64,000 nt of DNA from assembly GCA_016191875.1 (NCBI GenBank), contig JACPVG010000008.1, positions 95,342-159,341 on the forward strand. Direction: 5' to 3'. A model generated the notes under the pieces. That model was given only the letters and a program-made list of their open reading frames with translations. It did no database searches and was not told the DNA's origin. Made by a program: the position numbers and the translations under genes. This document shows positions 57,339 to 64,000 of the stretch, one piece after another; positions within the stretch are counted from its first letter, which is position 1, and each line of letters opens with the position of its first letter. The stretch is from Chloroflexota bacterium (GTDB taxonomy: Bacteria; Chloroflexota; Anaerolineae; Anaerolineales; UBA11579).

Positions 57339-57371
57339 AGCCCTGCGAAGGCTTCAAGCCTTCGCAGGGCT
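57339..57371. repeat. 33-bp palindrome (AGCCCTGCGAAGGCTT arms)
   Basis: 16-bp perfect arms with a single C between. No T-tract follows on the plus strand. Similar in style to the 20513-20540 palindrome; possibly a REP-like mobile unit or mRNA end. Confidence 0.6.
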
Positions 57372-57433
57372 GGCGTAGTGGTGGGCGCGCCGGGGAATTG
57401 GTAGATGAAAGAAACCCGTCTTTTCGGAGGACA

Positions 57434-57458
57434 GATGTCACATAAACGGGATGACATC
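57434..57458. promoter_or_regulatory. Operator-like inverted repeat upstream of the decaheme gene
   Basis: GATGTCA-N11-TGACATC, 7-bp perfect arms. The geometry (arm-centre distance ~18 bp) fits a dimeric helix-turn-helix regulator. No matching regulator gene is nearby. Confidence 0.45.
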
Positions 57459-57597
57459 TTCCTCTAAGACTCTATGGCCTATACCGATATAGTTAGTGAG
57501 AATATGTAGGTCAAATGGCCTGTTCTTCTGTGGGTCGAATGGCCTGCTCGTTCCGTGTTCTACCACACCCTTGGGAAAGGGGAAGGAGATGCATTCT

Positions 57598-59694
57598 ATG
57601 AAGAAGCTGTTGCCTGTATTGTTAATGGCTGCCGCGCTGGCCCTGTTGCTGGCGGCGTGCAGCGCTGGGGGAGCCGAGCCGACCGAAGAAGTCGTCGTGC
57701 CGCCCCCCGAAATCGAACTGACCGGGCTGGTGGAAGCCCCGCTGGCAGTGCCCTTCCTGGAGGCCTGGCAGTCATCCGGCCATGCCGATAAGGAAGCCGA
57801 AGCGTTCCGCCACTGGGATGAGGACGGCTCCGTGGAGGCCGCCTGCGCCCGCTGTCATAGCGAAGCCGGCTACCAGGATTACATCGGCGCCGACGGCACC
57901 CCCGCCGGCTCGGTGGAAGCCAACGCGCCGCTGGGCTCGACCGTCACCTGCGTCACCTGCCACAATGAGGTGACCATTACGATGACCAGCGTGGTGATGC
58001 CCTCCGGCATCGAACTGACCGGCCTGGGCGACGAAGCGCGCTGCATGCAGTGCCATCAGGGCCGCGCTTCCAAGGTCACGCTCGACACGAAGTTTGAAGA
58101 GCTGGGCCTGACCGAGGACGTGGACACCGTGAGCGCCGACCTGCGCTTCACGAACATCCACTACTTCGCGGCGGCCGCCACCAAGTACGGCACGGCGGCC
58201 CAGGGGGGCTACGAGTATCCCGACAAGACCTACGACGGCTTCTTTGCCCACGTGGACGACTACCGCACCTGCATCAACTGCCACAACCCCCACACGCTGG
58301 AGGTCAAGGTGGAAGAGTGCGCGGCCTGCCATGAGGACGTGCAGAACGTCGAGGACCTGAAGAACGTGCGCATGTACGGCTCGCTGGTGGACTATGACGG
58401 CGACGGCGACATCCAAGAGGGCGTGTACTACGAGATGACCGGCCTGCAGGAAGCCCTGTACGCCGCCATCCAGACCTACGCCGCGGACGTGGCCGGCGCG
58501 CCGATTGGCTACGATGCCGACACCTACCCCTACTTCTACGGCGACGCCAACGCCAACGGCGCGCTGGACGAGGGCGAGGAAGGCTATGCCAACTGGACCG
58601 CCCGCCTGGCCAAGGCGGCCTACAACTACCAGATGTCTATCAAGGACCCCGGCGCGTTCGCCCACGGCGGCAAGTACATCATCGAGCTGCTGTATGACTC
58701 GATCGAAGACCTGAACGCCGGCATCGACATGAGCGCCATGCAGCGCATAGACAACGGCCACTTCGCCGGGTCGGAAGAAGCCTTCCGGCACTGGGATGAA
58801 GACGGCGCGGTGGCTGCGACCTGCTCGCGCTGCCACAGCGCCTACGGGCTGCCGCTCTTCCTTGAGCAGGCTGTGGCCATCGAACAACCCACCGCCAACG
58901 GCTTCCTGTGCACCACCTGCCATCTCAGCCAGGCCGGCGGAGACCGCTACGAAGTTGCGCAAGTCACCTTCCCCAGCGGCCTGGTAGTCGCCGCCGAGGA
59001 CCCGGACAGCAACCTGTGCATGTCCTGTCATCAGGGCCGTTCTTCGGCCGTGGCGGTGGATAAGGCTGTGGCGGGCAAGGGCAACGACGAGGTGTTCGAA
59101 GGCCGCTTCATCAACGTCCACTACTTCGCTGCGGGCGCCACGCGCTACGGCAGCCAGGCGGCGGGCGCGGCCCAGTTCCCCGGCAAGACCTACGCGGGGC
59201 TGTTCGAGCACGTGGGCCCGGCCAATGAATGCGCCGAGTGCCACAACGCCCACACCCAGCAGGTGCAGGTGGATAAGTGCGCCACCTGCCACGAGACCGT
59301 CAGCACCAACGCTGACCTTGCGACGATCCGCGCCGAAGATACGCCTGACTACGACGGCGACGGCGACACCGCGGAAGGCGTGGCGGGCGAGGTCGAAGGG
59401 CTGAAGGAACTGCTGTACGCGGCCATGCAGAGCTACTCGGCTGACGTTTCAGGCGCGACGATCTACTACAACCCCGGTGCCTATCCGTACTTCTTTGCGG
59501 ATTCGGACGGCGACGGTGTGGGCGACGCGAACTACAGCGCTTGGACGCCCAGCCTGCTGCGGGCGGCCTACAATTACCAGTACGCCAGCAAGGACCCCGG
59601 CGCCTTTGCCCACAATGCCCCCTACGTGGTCCAGATCCTGATCGACTCGATCCAGGCCATGGGCGGGAGCATCTCCGGGCTGGTACGGCCGTAA
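57598..59694 (+). CDS. Decaheme c-type cytochrome lipoprotein with internal duplication
   Basis: A 698-residue lipoprotein (signal LPVLLMAAALALLLAAC, Cys 21). Ten CxxCH sites occur as two sets of five, at residues 83, 118, 149, 225, 241 and 409, 438, 474, 545, 561. The halves share FRHWDEDG, a Cys-Met-x-Cys-His-Gln-Gly-Arg motif (CMQCHQGR/CMSCHQGR) and TN/NVHYFAA. Each half ends in a calcium-like Asp loop (DYDGDGDIQEG, DYDGDGDTAEG). Surface decaheme cytochromes shuttle electrons to extracellular acceptors; the partner is unknown. The ATG at 57598 follows GGAAGGAG. Confidence 0.9.
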   Translation: MKKLLPVLLMAAALALLLAACSAGGAEPTEEVVVPPPEIELTGLVEAPLAVPFLEAWQSSGHADKEAEAFRHWDEDGSVEAACARCHSEAGYQDYIGADGTPAGSVEANAPLGSTVTCVTCHNEVTITMTSVVMPSGIELTGLGDEARCMQCHQGRASKVTLDTKFEELGLTEDVDTVSADLRFTNIHYFAAAATKYGTAAQGGYEYPDKTYDGFFAHVDDYRTCINCHNPHTLEVKVEECAACHEDVQNVEDLKNVRMYGSLVDYDGDGDIQEGVYYEMTGLQEALYAAIQTYAADVAGAPIGYDADTYPYFYGDANANGALDEGEEGYANWTARLAKAAYNYQMSIKDPGAFAHGGKYIIELLYDSIEDLNAGIDMSAMQRIDNGHFAGSEEAFRHWDEDGAVAATCSRCHSAYGLPLFLEQAVAIEQPTANGFLCTTCHLSQAGGDRYEVAQVTFPSGLVVAAEDPDSNLCMSCHQGRSSAVAVDKAVAGKGNDEVFEGRFINVHYFAAGATRYGSQAAGAAQFPGKTYAGLFEHVGPANECAECHNAHTQQVQVDKCATCHETVSTNADLATIRAEDTPDYDGDGDTAEGVAGEVEGLKELLYAAMQSYSADVSGATIYYNPGAYPYFFADSDGDGVGDANYSAWTPSLLRAAYNYQYASKDPGAFAHNAPYVVQILIDSIQAMGGSISGLVRP

Positions 59695-59728
59695 GCACAC
59701 ACTAAGGTTTTCCCTTCCCAGGGTATCA

Positions 59729-59761
59729 GAGCAGGGCGCGCAAGCGCCCTGCTCGTTTTTT
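59729..59761 (+). terminator. Intrinsic terminator after the decaheme gene
   Basis: An 11-bp stem GAGCAGGGCGC / GCGCCCTGCTC, loop GCAA, then GTTTTTT. Classical form. Confidence 0.85.
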
Positions 59762-59899
59762 GCCGGGTCCAGATGTCCTTGCGGATTTGGGACATGTGAC
59801 CCTCACCTTGCAGCCCTGCGTTTCGGCATAATGTGACATACACCCGTTCAGAGATTCATCACCAAGATTCACGGATTTCACGACCCGAAAGGCAATTGG

Positions 59900-61633
59900 A
59901 TGCGCGAACGATTTGCCCCCCTGCTGGCGTGGCTCAAACGATTCTTCTTTCCCCCGGCCGGGTCGCCGCGCTGGCTGCGAATCCTGCCCTATGCCGCGCT
60001 CGGCCTGCTGACAGTTCTGGTGCTGGCGGGCGGCACCTACACCTGGACGTACACCAATTCCTCGGAGTTTTGCGGCACGTCCTGCCACACCATGCCGCCC
60101 GAATACAGTGCCTATCTCATCTCGCCGCACGCCCGGGTGCAATGCGTGGAATGTCACATCGGCCGGGATGTCATCACCACCCAGATCACCCGCAAAGCGG
60201 GCGATATCCGCCACATCGTGCTGAACATCACCAAGACCTACGAATACCCCATCCAGGCCAGCAACATGCGCCCGGCGCGCGAATCCTGCGAGACCTGCCA
60301 CTTCCCGGAGAAGTTCTCGGACGACAGCCTGCGCGAAGTGCGCCATTACCAGCCGGATGAGCAGAACAGCCTGGCGACCATCTTCCTGATCCTGAAGACC
60401 GGCGGGGGCAGCCAGCGCGAGGGGCTGGGGCAGGGCATCCACTGGCACATCGAGAGCGAGGTCTACTTCCTGGCGGCGGACGAGCACCAGCAGGAAATCC
60501 CTTATGTGCGCGTGGTCGGCCCGGACGGGCAGGTGACTGAATACTATGACGTCGCCGCCGGCATCGGCCCGGAAGACGTGGCCGGGCAGCGCCTGGAGCA
60601 AATGGACTGCATCACCTGCCATAACCGCATCACCCACCGCGTCAGCCAGCCAGAAGTTGCCATCAGCCATGCTATCGGCAAGGGGTTGATCAGCGTAGAC
60701 CTGCCCTACGTGGTGCGCGAAGGCGTCGCCCTGTTGCGGGCCGACTATCCGGATAAGGAGACGGCCATCGCCGCCATGGCGGGCCTGGCCGATTTCTACC
60801 GCCAGAACTACCCGGAGGTCTACGCCGGCCAGGACGCCGACATCCAGCAGGCCATCGCTGCGCTGCAGGAGATCTACGCCGAAAGCGTGTTCCCGGAGCA
60901 GCTTTCCGACTGGGATACCCACAACAACAACCTCGGCCACAAGGACGACCCCGGCTGTTTCCGCTGCCATGATGGCAAGCACATCAGCCCGACCGGCGAG
61001 GCCATCCGGCTGGAGTGCAACCTGTGCCACTCGATTCCGGTGACGGTGGAAGGCTCGCAGCAGGTCACGCAGATCGAAGTGCTGAGCGGCCCGCAGCCCT
61101 ACAGCCACACCCACAGCAGCTGGATCACGCTGCATGGCCGGGCGATCGACAACACCTGCCGGTCGTGCCACCCGCCGGCCGAGGCCCGCACCGATTACGC
61201 TGAACTGACGGAGACGCCGCCCGTGGATGGTTCGTTCTGCGGCAACTCCGCCTGCCACAGCACTGTGTGGACCTACACCGGCTTCGACGCGCCGGCCCTG
61301 CAGCCGGTGCTGGAACGCGAACTCTACCGGCTGCTGAACACCAGCCCGTTCCTCAGCGCCGGGAATTACACCTATGAAGAGGTCTTCCGCAACGTGTTCG
61401 AAGCGCGCTGTACCGCCTGCCACAGCGGGGCGGAAGCCAGCGCCGGCCTGGACCTGAGCAGCTACCGGGGCGTTCTGGTGGGCGGAGTCTCCGGCGCGGT
61501 GGTTGTGCCGGGCGAGCCGGAGGCCAGCCTGATCGTCCAGCGTCAGAGCGCCGGCGACCACTTCGGGCAGTTGCTGGACGACGAACTCGAAGCGCTGAAA
61601 GCCTGGATTCTCGCCGGTTTGCCGGAGAAGTAG
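59900..61633 (+). CDS. Membrane-anchored multiheme cytochrome c (NapC/NirT-like N-terminus), nine haem motifs
   Basis: 577 residues. One N-terminal membrane segment (~27-50) leads into NapC/NrfH-like CGTSCHTMPPEYSAYL. Haem motifs: CX3CH at C58-C62, CxxCH at C82, C130, C237, C353, C373, C420 and C504, and CX4CH at C447-C452. The last (CTACHSGAEASAGLDLS) is followed by a Planctomycete-type cytochrome c tail (VVPGEPEASLIVQ). NapC-type anchors take electrons from quinol and pass them to periplasmic or extracellular cytochromes; the unusual motifs need confirmation that they hold haem. The upstream terminator and a weak ribosome site (AAAGG) suggest separate regulation. Confidence 0.85.
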   Translation: MRERFAPLLAWLKRFFFPPAGSPRWLRILPYAALGLLTVLVLAGGTYTWTYTNSSEFCGTSCHTMPPEYSAYLISPHARVQCVECHIGRDVITTQITRKAGDIRHIVLNITKTYEYPIQASNMRPARESCETCHFPEKFSDDSLREVRHYQPDEQNSLATIFLILKTGGGSQREGLGQGIHWHIESEVYFLAADEHQQEIPYVRVVGPDGQVTEYYDVAAGIGPEDVAGQRLEQMDCITCHNRITHRVSQPEVAISHAIGKGLISVDLPYVVREGVALLRADYPDKETAIAAMAGLADFYRQNYPEVYAGQDADIQQAIAALQEIYAESVFPEQLSDWDTHNNNLGHKDDPGCFRCHDGKHISPTGEAIRLECNLCHSIPVTVEGSQQVTQIEVLSGPQPYSHTHSSWITLHGRAIDNTCRSCHPPAEARTDYAELTETPPVDGSFCGNSACHSTVWTYTGFDAPALQPVLERELYRLLNTSPFLSAGNYTYEEVFRNVFEARCTACHSGAEASAGLDLSSYRGVLVGGVSGAVVVPGEPEASLIVQRQSAGDHFGQLLDDELEALKAWILAGLPEK

Positions 61634-61650
61634 GAGGAGCCGGTAAACGT

Positions 61651-61683
61651 AAAAGTCCCCACATGCAGCGTGGGGACTTTTTG
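61651..61683 (+). terminator. Intrinsic terminator after the multiheme gene
   Basis: Stem AAAAGTCCCCAC / GTGGGGACTTTT, 7-nt loop, with a run of five T. It closes the cytochrome locus. Confidence 0.85.
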
Positions 61684-61725
61684 TTCCGGGTTCCTGGAGT
61701 CGGGGCTTCAGGTGGCTGGCCGTAA

Positions 61726-61850
61726 GAGTTTTGAATTCCGTCGGAGAGGAACAACGGCCAACTATTAAAGTAGCCCGTAGGTAGCTTACGAGGAGAGTCG
61801 CGCGGGCAGGTCGGAACCCACTGCAAAAAACCTTTCGGTGGGCTACTTAG
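61726..61850. repeat. Dispersed repeat D, copy 2
   Basis: Its first ~45 bp match 46087-46131 (GAGTTTTGAATTCCGTCGGA, AGAGGAACAACGGCCAAC). In this copy AAGTAGCCC and GGGCTACTT form inverted ends around ~75 bp, so it may be a miniature mobile unit. Non-coding. Confidence 0.5.
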
Positions 61851-61908
61851 CCGAGACCGGAATGCCCGAAAACCGCCTCAGGCAAAGAACGCCAAGAAAG
61901 AGCGCACA

Positions 61909-62481
61909 TCAGGCTTGGGCCGCCTGGGCCTGGCGGACGATCTCGGGCATTTTCTCCAGGTGCTCTTCGGCATGGCTCATGCCGAGCAGGTGGCGGATGA
62001 TCGGATTGACGATGAGCCCTTCGCGCGGGCTGTAGGTGTTGTCCAGATGCGGCTCGTCCGGCCAGGCGGCCAGCAGCCCCCGTATCATTCGATGACTTTC
62101 TTCGATGCGCGCCCGGCATTGGGCGATGGTTCTGACGGTTTCCCAGGGCGTCTCATAACGGCTGCGGCGCTTCTCCCAGGGCACGCCGCGCGCCAGTTCC
62201 GCTGCCAGGAAAGCCGATTCTTCCGACGAGGCGGTGGCGTGCAGGATGACGTGTGCCAGCGTCCAGGCGATTTCCTCCTCGCGGACGTCGGCGGCGTAGG
62301 GGTCGTGGGCGTGCGGGTCATCCGGCATGAAAGTCACATCGGCGTCGGTGCAATCGGCCAGAATCGCACGTTGCAGCCCGGCCAGTTCGTCGGTCAGTTC
62401 AACCAGGTCGGCGTGAGTGAGGTCCCTGGCGAAATCCATCCAGGATTGGGTCTTGGCGCGTACGGCGGTGAAATCAAGCAT
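61909..62481 (-). CDS. DinB/YfiT-like four-helix metal-binding protein
   Basis: A 190-residue protein with the DinB-like fold: LDFTAVRAKTQSWMDFARDL, VREEEIAWTLAHVILHATASSEESAF (His in helix 2), and IIRHLLGMSHAEEHLEKM (HxxxH in the last helix). These proteins bind a metal through three His residues and are often thiol-transferases or of unknown role. The ATG at 62481 follows GAGGACTTTTG. It is 117 bp downstream of, and in the same direction as, the MFS gene; the gap includes a period-7 tract (62510-62540). Confidence 0.75.
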   Translation of the reverse strand: MLDFTAVRAKTQSWMDFARDLTHADLVELTDELAGLQRAILADCTDADVTFMPDDPHAHDPYAADVREEEIAWTLAHVILHATASSEESAFLAAELARGVPWEKRRSRYETPWETVRTIAQCRARIEESHRMIRGLLAAWPDEPHLDNTYSPREGLIVNPIIRHLLGMSHAEEHLEKMPEIVRQAQAAQA

Positions 62482-62597
62482 CAAAAGTCCTCGGCAGTAA
62501 GAGGGTTGGAGTGGTAATTGGCAAGTGGTAACTGGTAATCGGATGCCGCGGGATGAAGGAGACTTACGTATTAGGTGATGCGAGTTGCGTGAAGATC

Positions 62598-63818
62598 TCA
62601 AGGTTGAGGGTCGGCTTCCACCGGCTGGCGGTAGGCGACGAACAGGATGAGCAGGCCGATGGCGGTCATGAGGGCTGAGGCGGGGAACACGTTGAACACG
62701 CTCGTGCGGGTGATCTGAGTGCCGAGCGCCGCGCCCATGGTGAAGCCGACGTTAGCGGGCAGGTAGGCGAAGGACATCACCCGGCCGCGCACGTCGTCGG
62801 TGGTGGAACTTGAAAGCACGCTGAAGGAGAGGGCGAAGATGGCTGAGACCACGCCGTTCAACAGCGCCCAGACGATGCCGAAGGATAGCAGGTCCGGCAG
62901 GAAGGCCGGAATCGGCCACAGGAGCAGCGTGATGAAGCCGCCGATGAACAGCACCCGCCACTGGCCGAAGCGGTCGGCCAGGGCGCCCAGCAGCGGGGCA
63001 AGGATGAGGGTGGTGACGCCGCTGGCCCCCAGCACCAGACCGACGGCCGTTCCGGGGTCGGGGCCGCTGTAGAGTTCGGTGACCGCCAGCGGGACGTAGG
63101 TGAACGAAAGCATCCAGCCGCCGAACATGAAGAACAGCGCCGGGAACAACCAGCGCAGGCGACGGGAGTTCCACAGGATGCTGAAGGACTCCCAGGCCAT
63201 GCGGATGAGCGGGCCGGTATCCCGGCCTTTGAAGTCGTCGCGGTAACCCAGCGCCAGCCCAAGGATGACGGCCAGCAGCAGGCCGGCGTCCAGCGCGAGG
63301 AGCATCGGGAGGCCGTAGCGGTCTACGATGGGCCCGCCGATGAGCGGGCCGAGAAAGGCGCCGATAGGCGCGGCGCTGTTCATAATGGAAAAACCGAGTC
63401 CGAGGCGGTTCTTCGGCAGGCGTTCGGTGAGGGTGGTCATCATCAGGCCGCTGTTGCCGAGCGCAAAACTGGTGATGGCGCGCGCCGCCACGAAGACCCA
63501 GATGCTGCGCGCCAGCACCGCCAGCAGGCCCGCCACGAACATGACGGCGAACGAACGGATGATGACCGGCTTGCGCGAGTAGCGGTCGGCCAGGGCGCCC
63601 CAGAACGGCAGGAAGGGGATGCCGATGGCGTTGGCGAGGGCGGTGACCACCCCGACGTAGTAGGGCACATCCGCCGGGGCCACGCCCAGGCGCGGCAGGT
63701 AGAGCGGCGTGAAGGCCAGCAGCTGGCTGTAGAAGATGGTCTCGATCAGGCTGGCGAAGGTGTACAGGCCGAGCAGCCAGGGCCAGGAGGCGTTGAGACG
63801 TTCGCGCAGGGAAGCCAT
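62598..63818 (-). CDS. MFS transporter
   Basis: A 406-residue MFS protein with about 12 membrane helices. LPFWGALADRYSRKPVIIRSFAV is the conserved loop 2-3 motif (DRYSRKP), and GALADRFGQWRVLFIGGFI is its second-half counterpart. Probably an exporter of drugs or metabolites; no specificity motif. The ATG at 63818 (MASLRERLNASWPW) is chosen over an upstream TTG at 63842, and a minus-strand TACAAT 8 nt upstream makes the transcript possibly leaderless, with TTACCA 15 bp further up inside a period-7 tract. Confidence 0.85.
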   Translation of the reverse strand: MASLRERLNASWPWLLGLYTFASLIETIFYSQLLAFTPLYLPRLGVAPADVPYYVGVVTALANAIGIPFLPFWGALADRYSRKPVIIRSFAVMFVAGLLAVLARSIWVFVAARAITSFALGNSGLMMTTLTERLPKNRLGLGFSIMNSAAPIGAFLGPLIGGPIVDRYGLPMLLALDAGLLLAVILGLALGYRDDFKGRDTGPLIRMAWESFSILWNSRRLRWLFPALFFMFGGWMLSFTYVPLAVTELYSGPDPGTAVGLVLGASGVTTLILAPLLGALADRFGQWRVLFIGGFITLLLWPIPAFLPDLLSFGIVWALLNGVVSAIFALSFSVLSSSTTDDVRGRVMSFAYLPANVGFTMGAALGTQITRTSVFNVFPASALMTAIGLLILFVAYRQPVEADPQP

Positions 63819-63863
63819 GAGGGGAGATTGTAATGGAAACAAGGGGCTGGTAACAGGTAATTG

Positions 63864-64000
63864 CTCTGTTGCAAAGATCGTAGTTGAGGAAAGACAGTTA
63901 GAGATGGAAGTTGTAAACCAATCCCTTCACAATCGGTTCCCGGTTCTGCAGTTGGGCTTTGCGGGAGCGAATGGTGTCACCGAATTTACGCTTAATCACC
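63864..64000 (-). mobile_element. Insertion sequence, terminal part (cut by the window edge)
   Basis: The plus-strand end CTCTGTTGCAAAGATCG is the terminal repeat. It matches the ends of the family A MITEs at 46731 and 50354, so this IS is the likely autonomous parent. The flank contains period-7 sequence (GGTAACAGGTAATTG). The rest of the element is beyond the window. Confidence 0.7.
63898..64000 (-). CDS. DDE transposase C-terminal fragment (continues outside the window)
   Basis: Reading right to left, the frame translates as IKRKFGDTIRSRKAQLQ, then NREPIVKGLVYNFHL and TAA. This resembles the C-terminal KRKFG..LRSR...NE...K.L.YN pattern of IS4/IS5-type DDE transposases. The stop lies 25 bp inside the terminal repeat. 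Only 33 residues are visible, so the family assignment is approximate. Confidence 0.65.
   Translation of the reverse strand, partial: VIKRKFGDTIRSRKAQLQNREPIVKGLVYNFHL

Larger units (their letters stand above)
57247..57597. other. Intergenic region with palindrome, operator-like repeat and 24-bp tandem repeat
   Basis: A 351-bp gap. It contains a near-perfect palindrome (57339-57371), the inverted repeat 57434-57458, and two ~24-bp imperfect direct repeats (GGTCAAATGGCC / GGTCGAATGGCC, ~57509-57558) just before the Shine-Dalgarno sequence of the decaheme gene. No ORF of note. Confidence 0.5.

Noticed and set aside
57339..57371. Intrinsic terminator after the subunit IV fusion
   Set aside because: The palindrome is excellent but no T-run follows in either direction, so I list it as a repeat.

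Overview
The window is a GC-rich (roughly mid-60s % by eye) bacterial chromosome segment with tightly packed genes on both strands. Gene content (groESL behind a CIRCE operator, a fused glycyl-tRNA synthetase, a short IF-2, a DHH-CBS-nucleotidyltransferase fusion, a b6-type Rieske/cytochrome b locus with many c-type haems, lipoprotein signals but no sign of an outer-membrane system) suggests a member of the Chloroflexota, perhaps Anaerolineae-like. That assignment is inference from gene content; no rRNA or other marker is present here.

Layout. 1-10.5 kb: the 3' part of a PP2C-like membrane protein, priA, a phosphoribosyltransferase, an MscS channel, a glycosyltransferase, an L,D-transpeptidase, a lipoprotein hydrolase and a UPF0173 metal hydrolase. 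10.8-18.1 kb: uvrA, a membrane protein with a small helical-repeat partner, and two paralogous membrane-anchored TPR proteins. 18.4-20.5 kb: CIRCE-groES-groEL. 20.6-30.7 kb: a GT4 glycosyltransferase, glyQS, MBL hydrolase, an M1-type lipoprotein peptidase, rnhB-GT2, and a NERD-like/phospholipase-C-like pair. 30.8-33 kb: a UGA-containing SelW-like gene overlapping trpS, then dtd. 33.2-44 kb: DHH-CBS-CCA fusion, GNAT, and the transcription/translation operon nusA-ylxR-infB-rbfA-nrnA-truB-ribF behind a structured leader and without rimP in its usual place. 44.7-53.8 kb: thyA-dfrA, VanZ-like, a lipoprotein, a Cys-rich protein, a heterodimeric ABC exporter and a UMF1-type MFS protein. 54-61.6 kb: Rieske protein, cytochrome b6-type protein, a subunit IV fused to a heptaheme cytochrome c, a decaheme lipoprotein and a membrane-anchored protein with nine haem motifs. 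61.9-64 kb: DinB-like protein, an MFS transporter and the edge of an insertion sequence.

Most interesting points. (1) At 30820-31074 an in-frame UGA lies in a CxxU motif of a Rdx/SelW-like protein, with a strong ribosome binding site, an ATGA overlap with trpS and a GC hairpin just after the UGA. This is a probable selenoprotein that ordinary gene calling would truncate. (2) The 54-61.6 kb locus encodes about 26 c-type haems together with a quinol-oxidising b6/Rieske core, and seven of those haems are fused directly to subunit IV. It could pass quinol electrons to extracellular or periplasmic carriers. (3) Intergenic space is full of non-autonomous mobile repeats of several families. One family shares its terminal repeat with the insertion sequence cut by the right edge, and several sit within arrays of a degenerate 7-bp repeat.

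The housekeeping genes form recognisable operons. Many promoters show a TATAAT-like -10 box, and several sit 6-9 nt from the start codon, which suggests leaderless transcripts.
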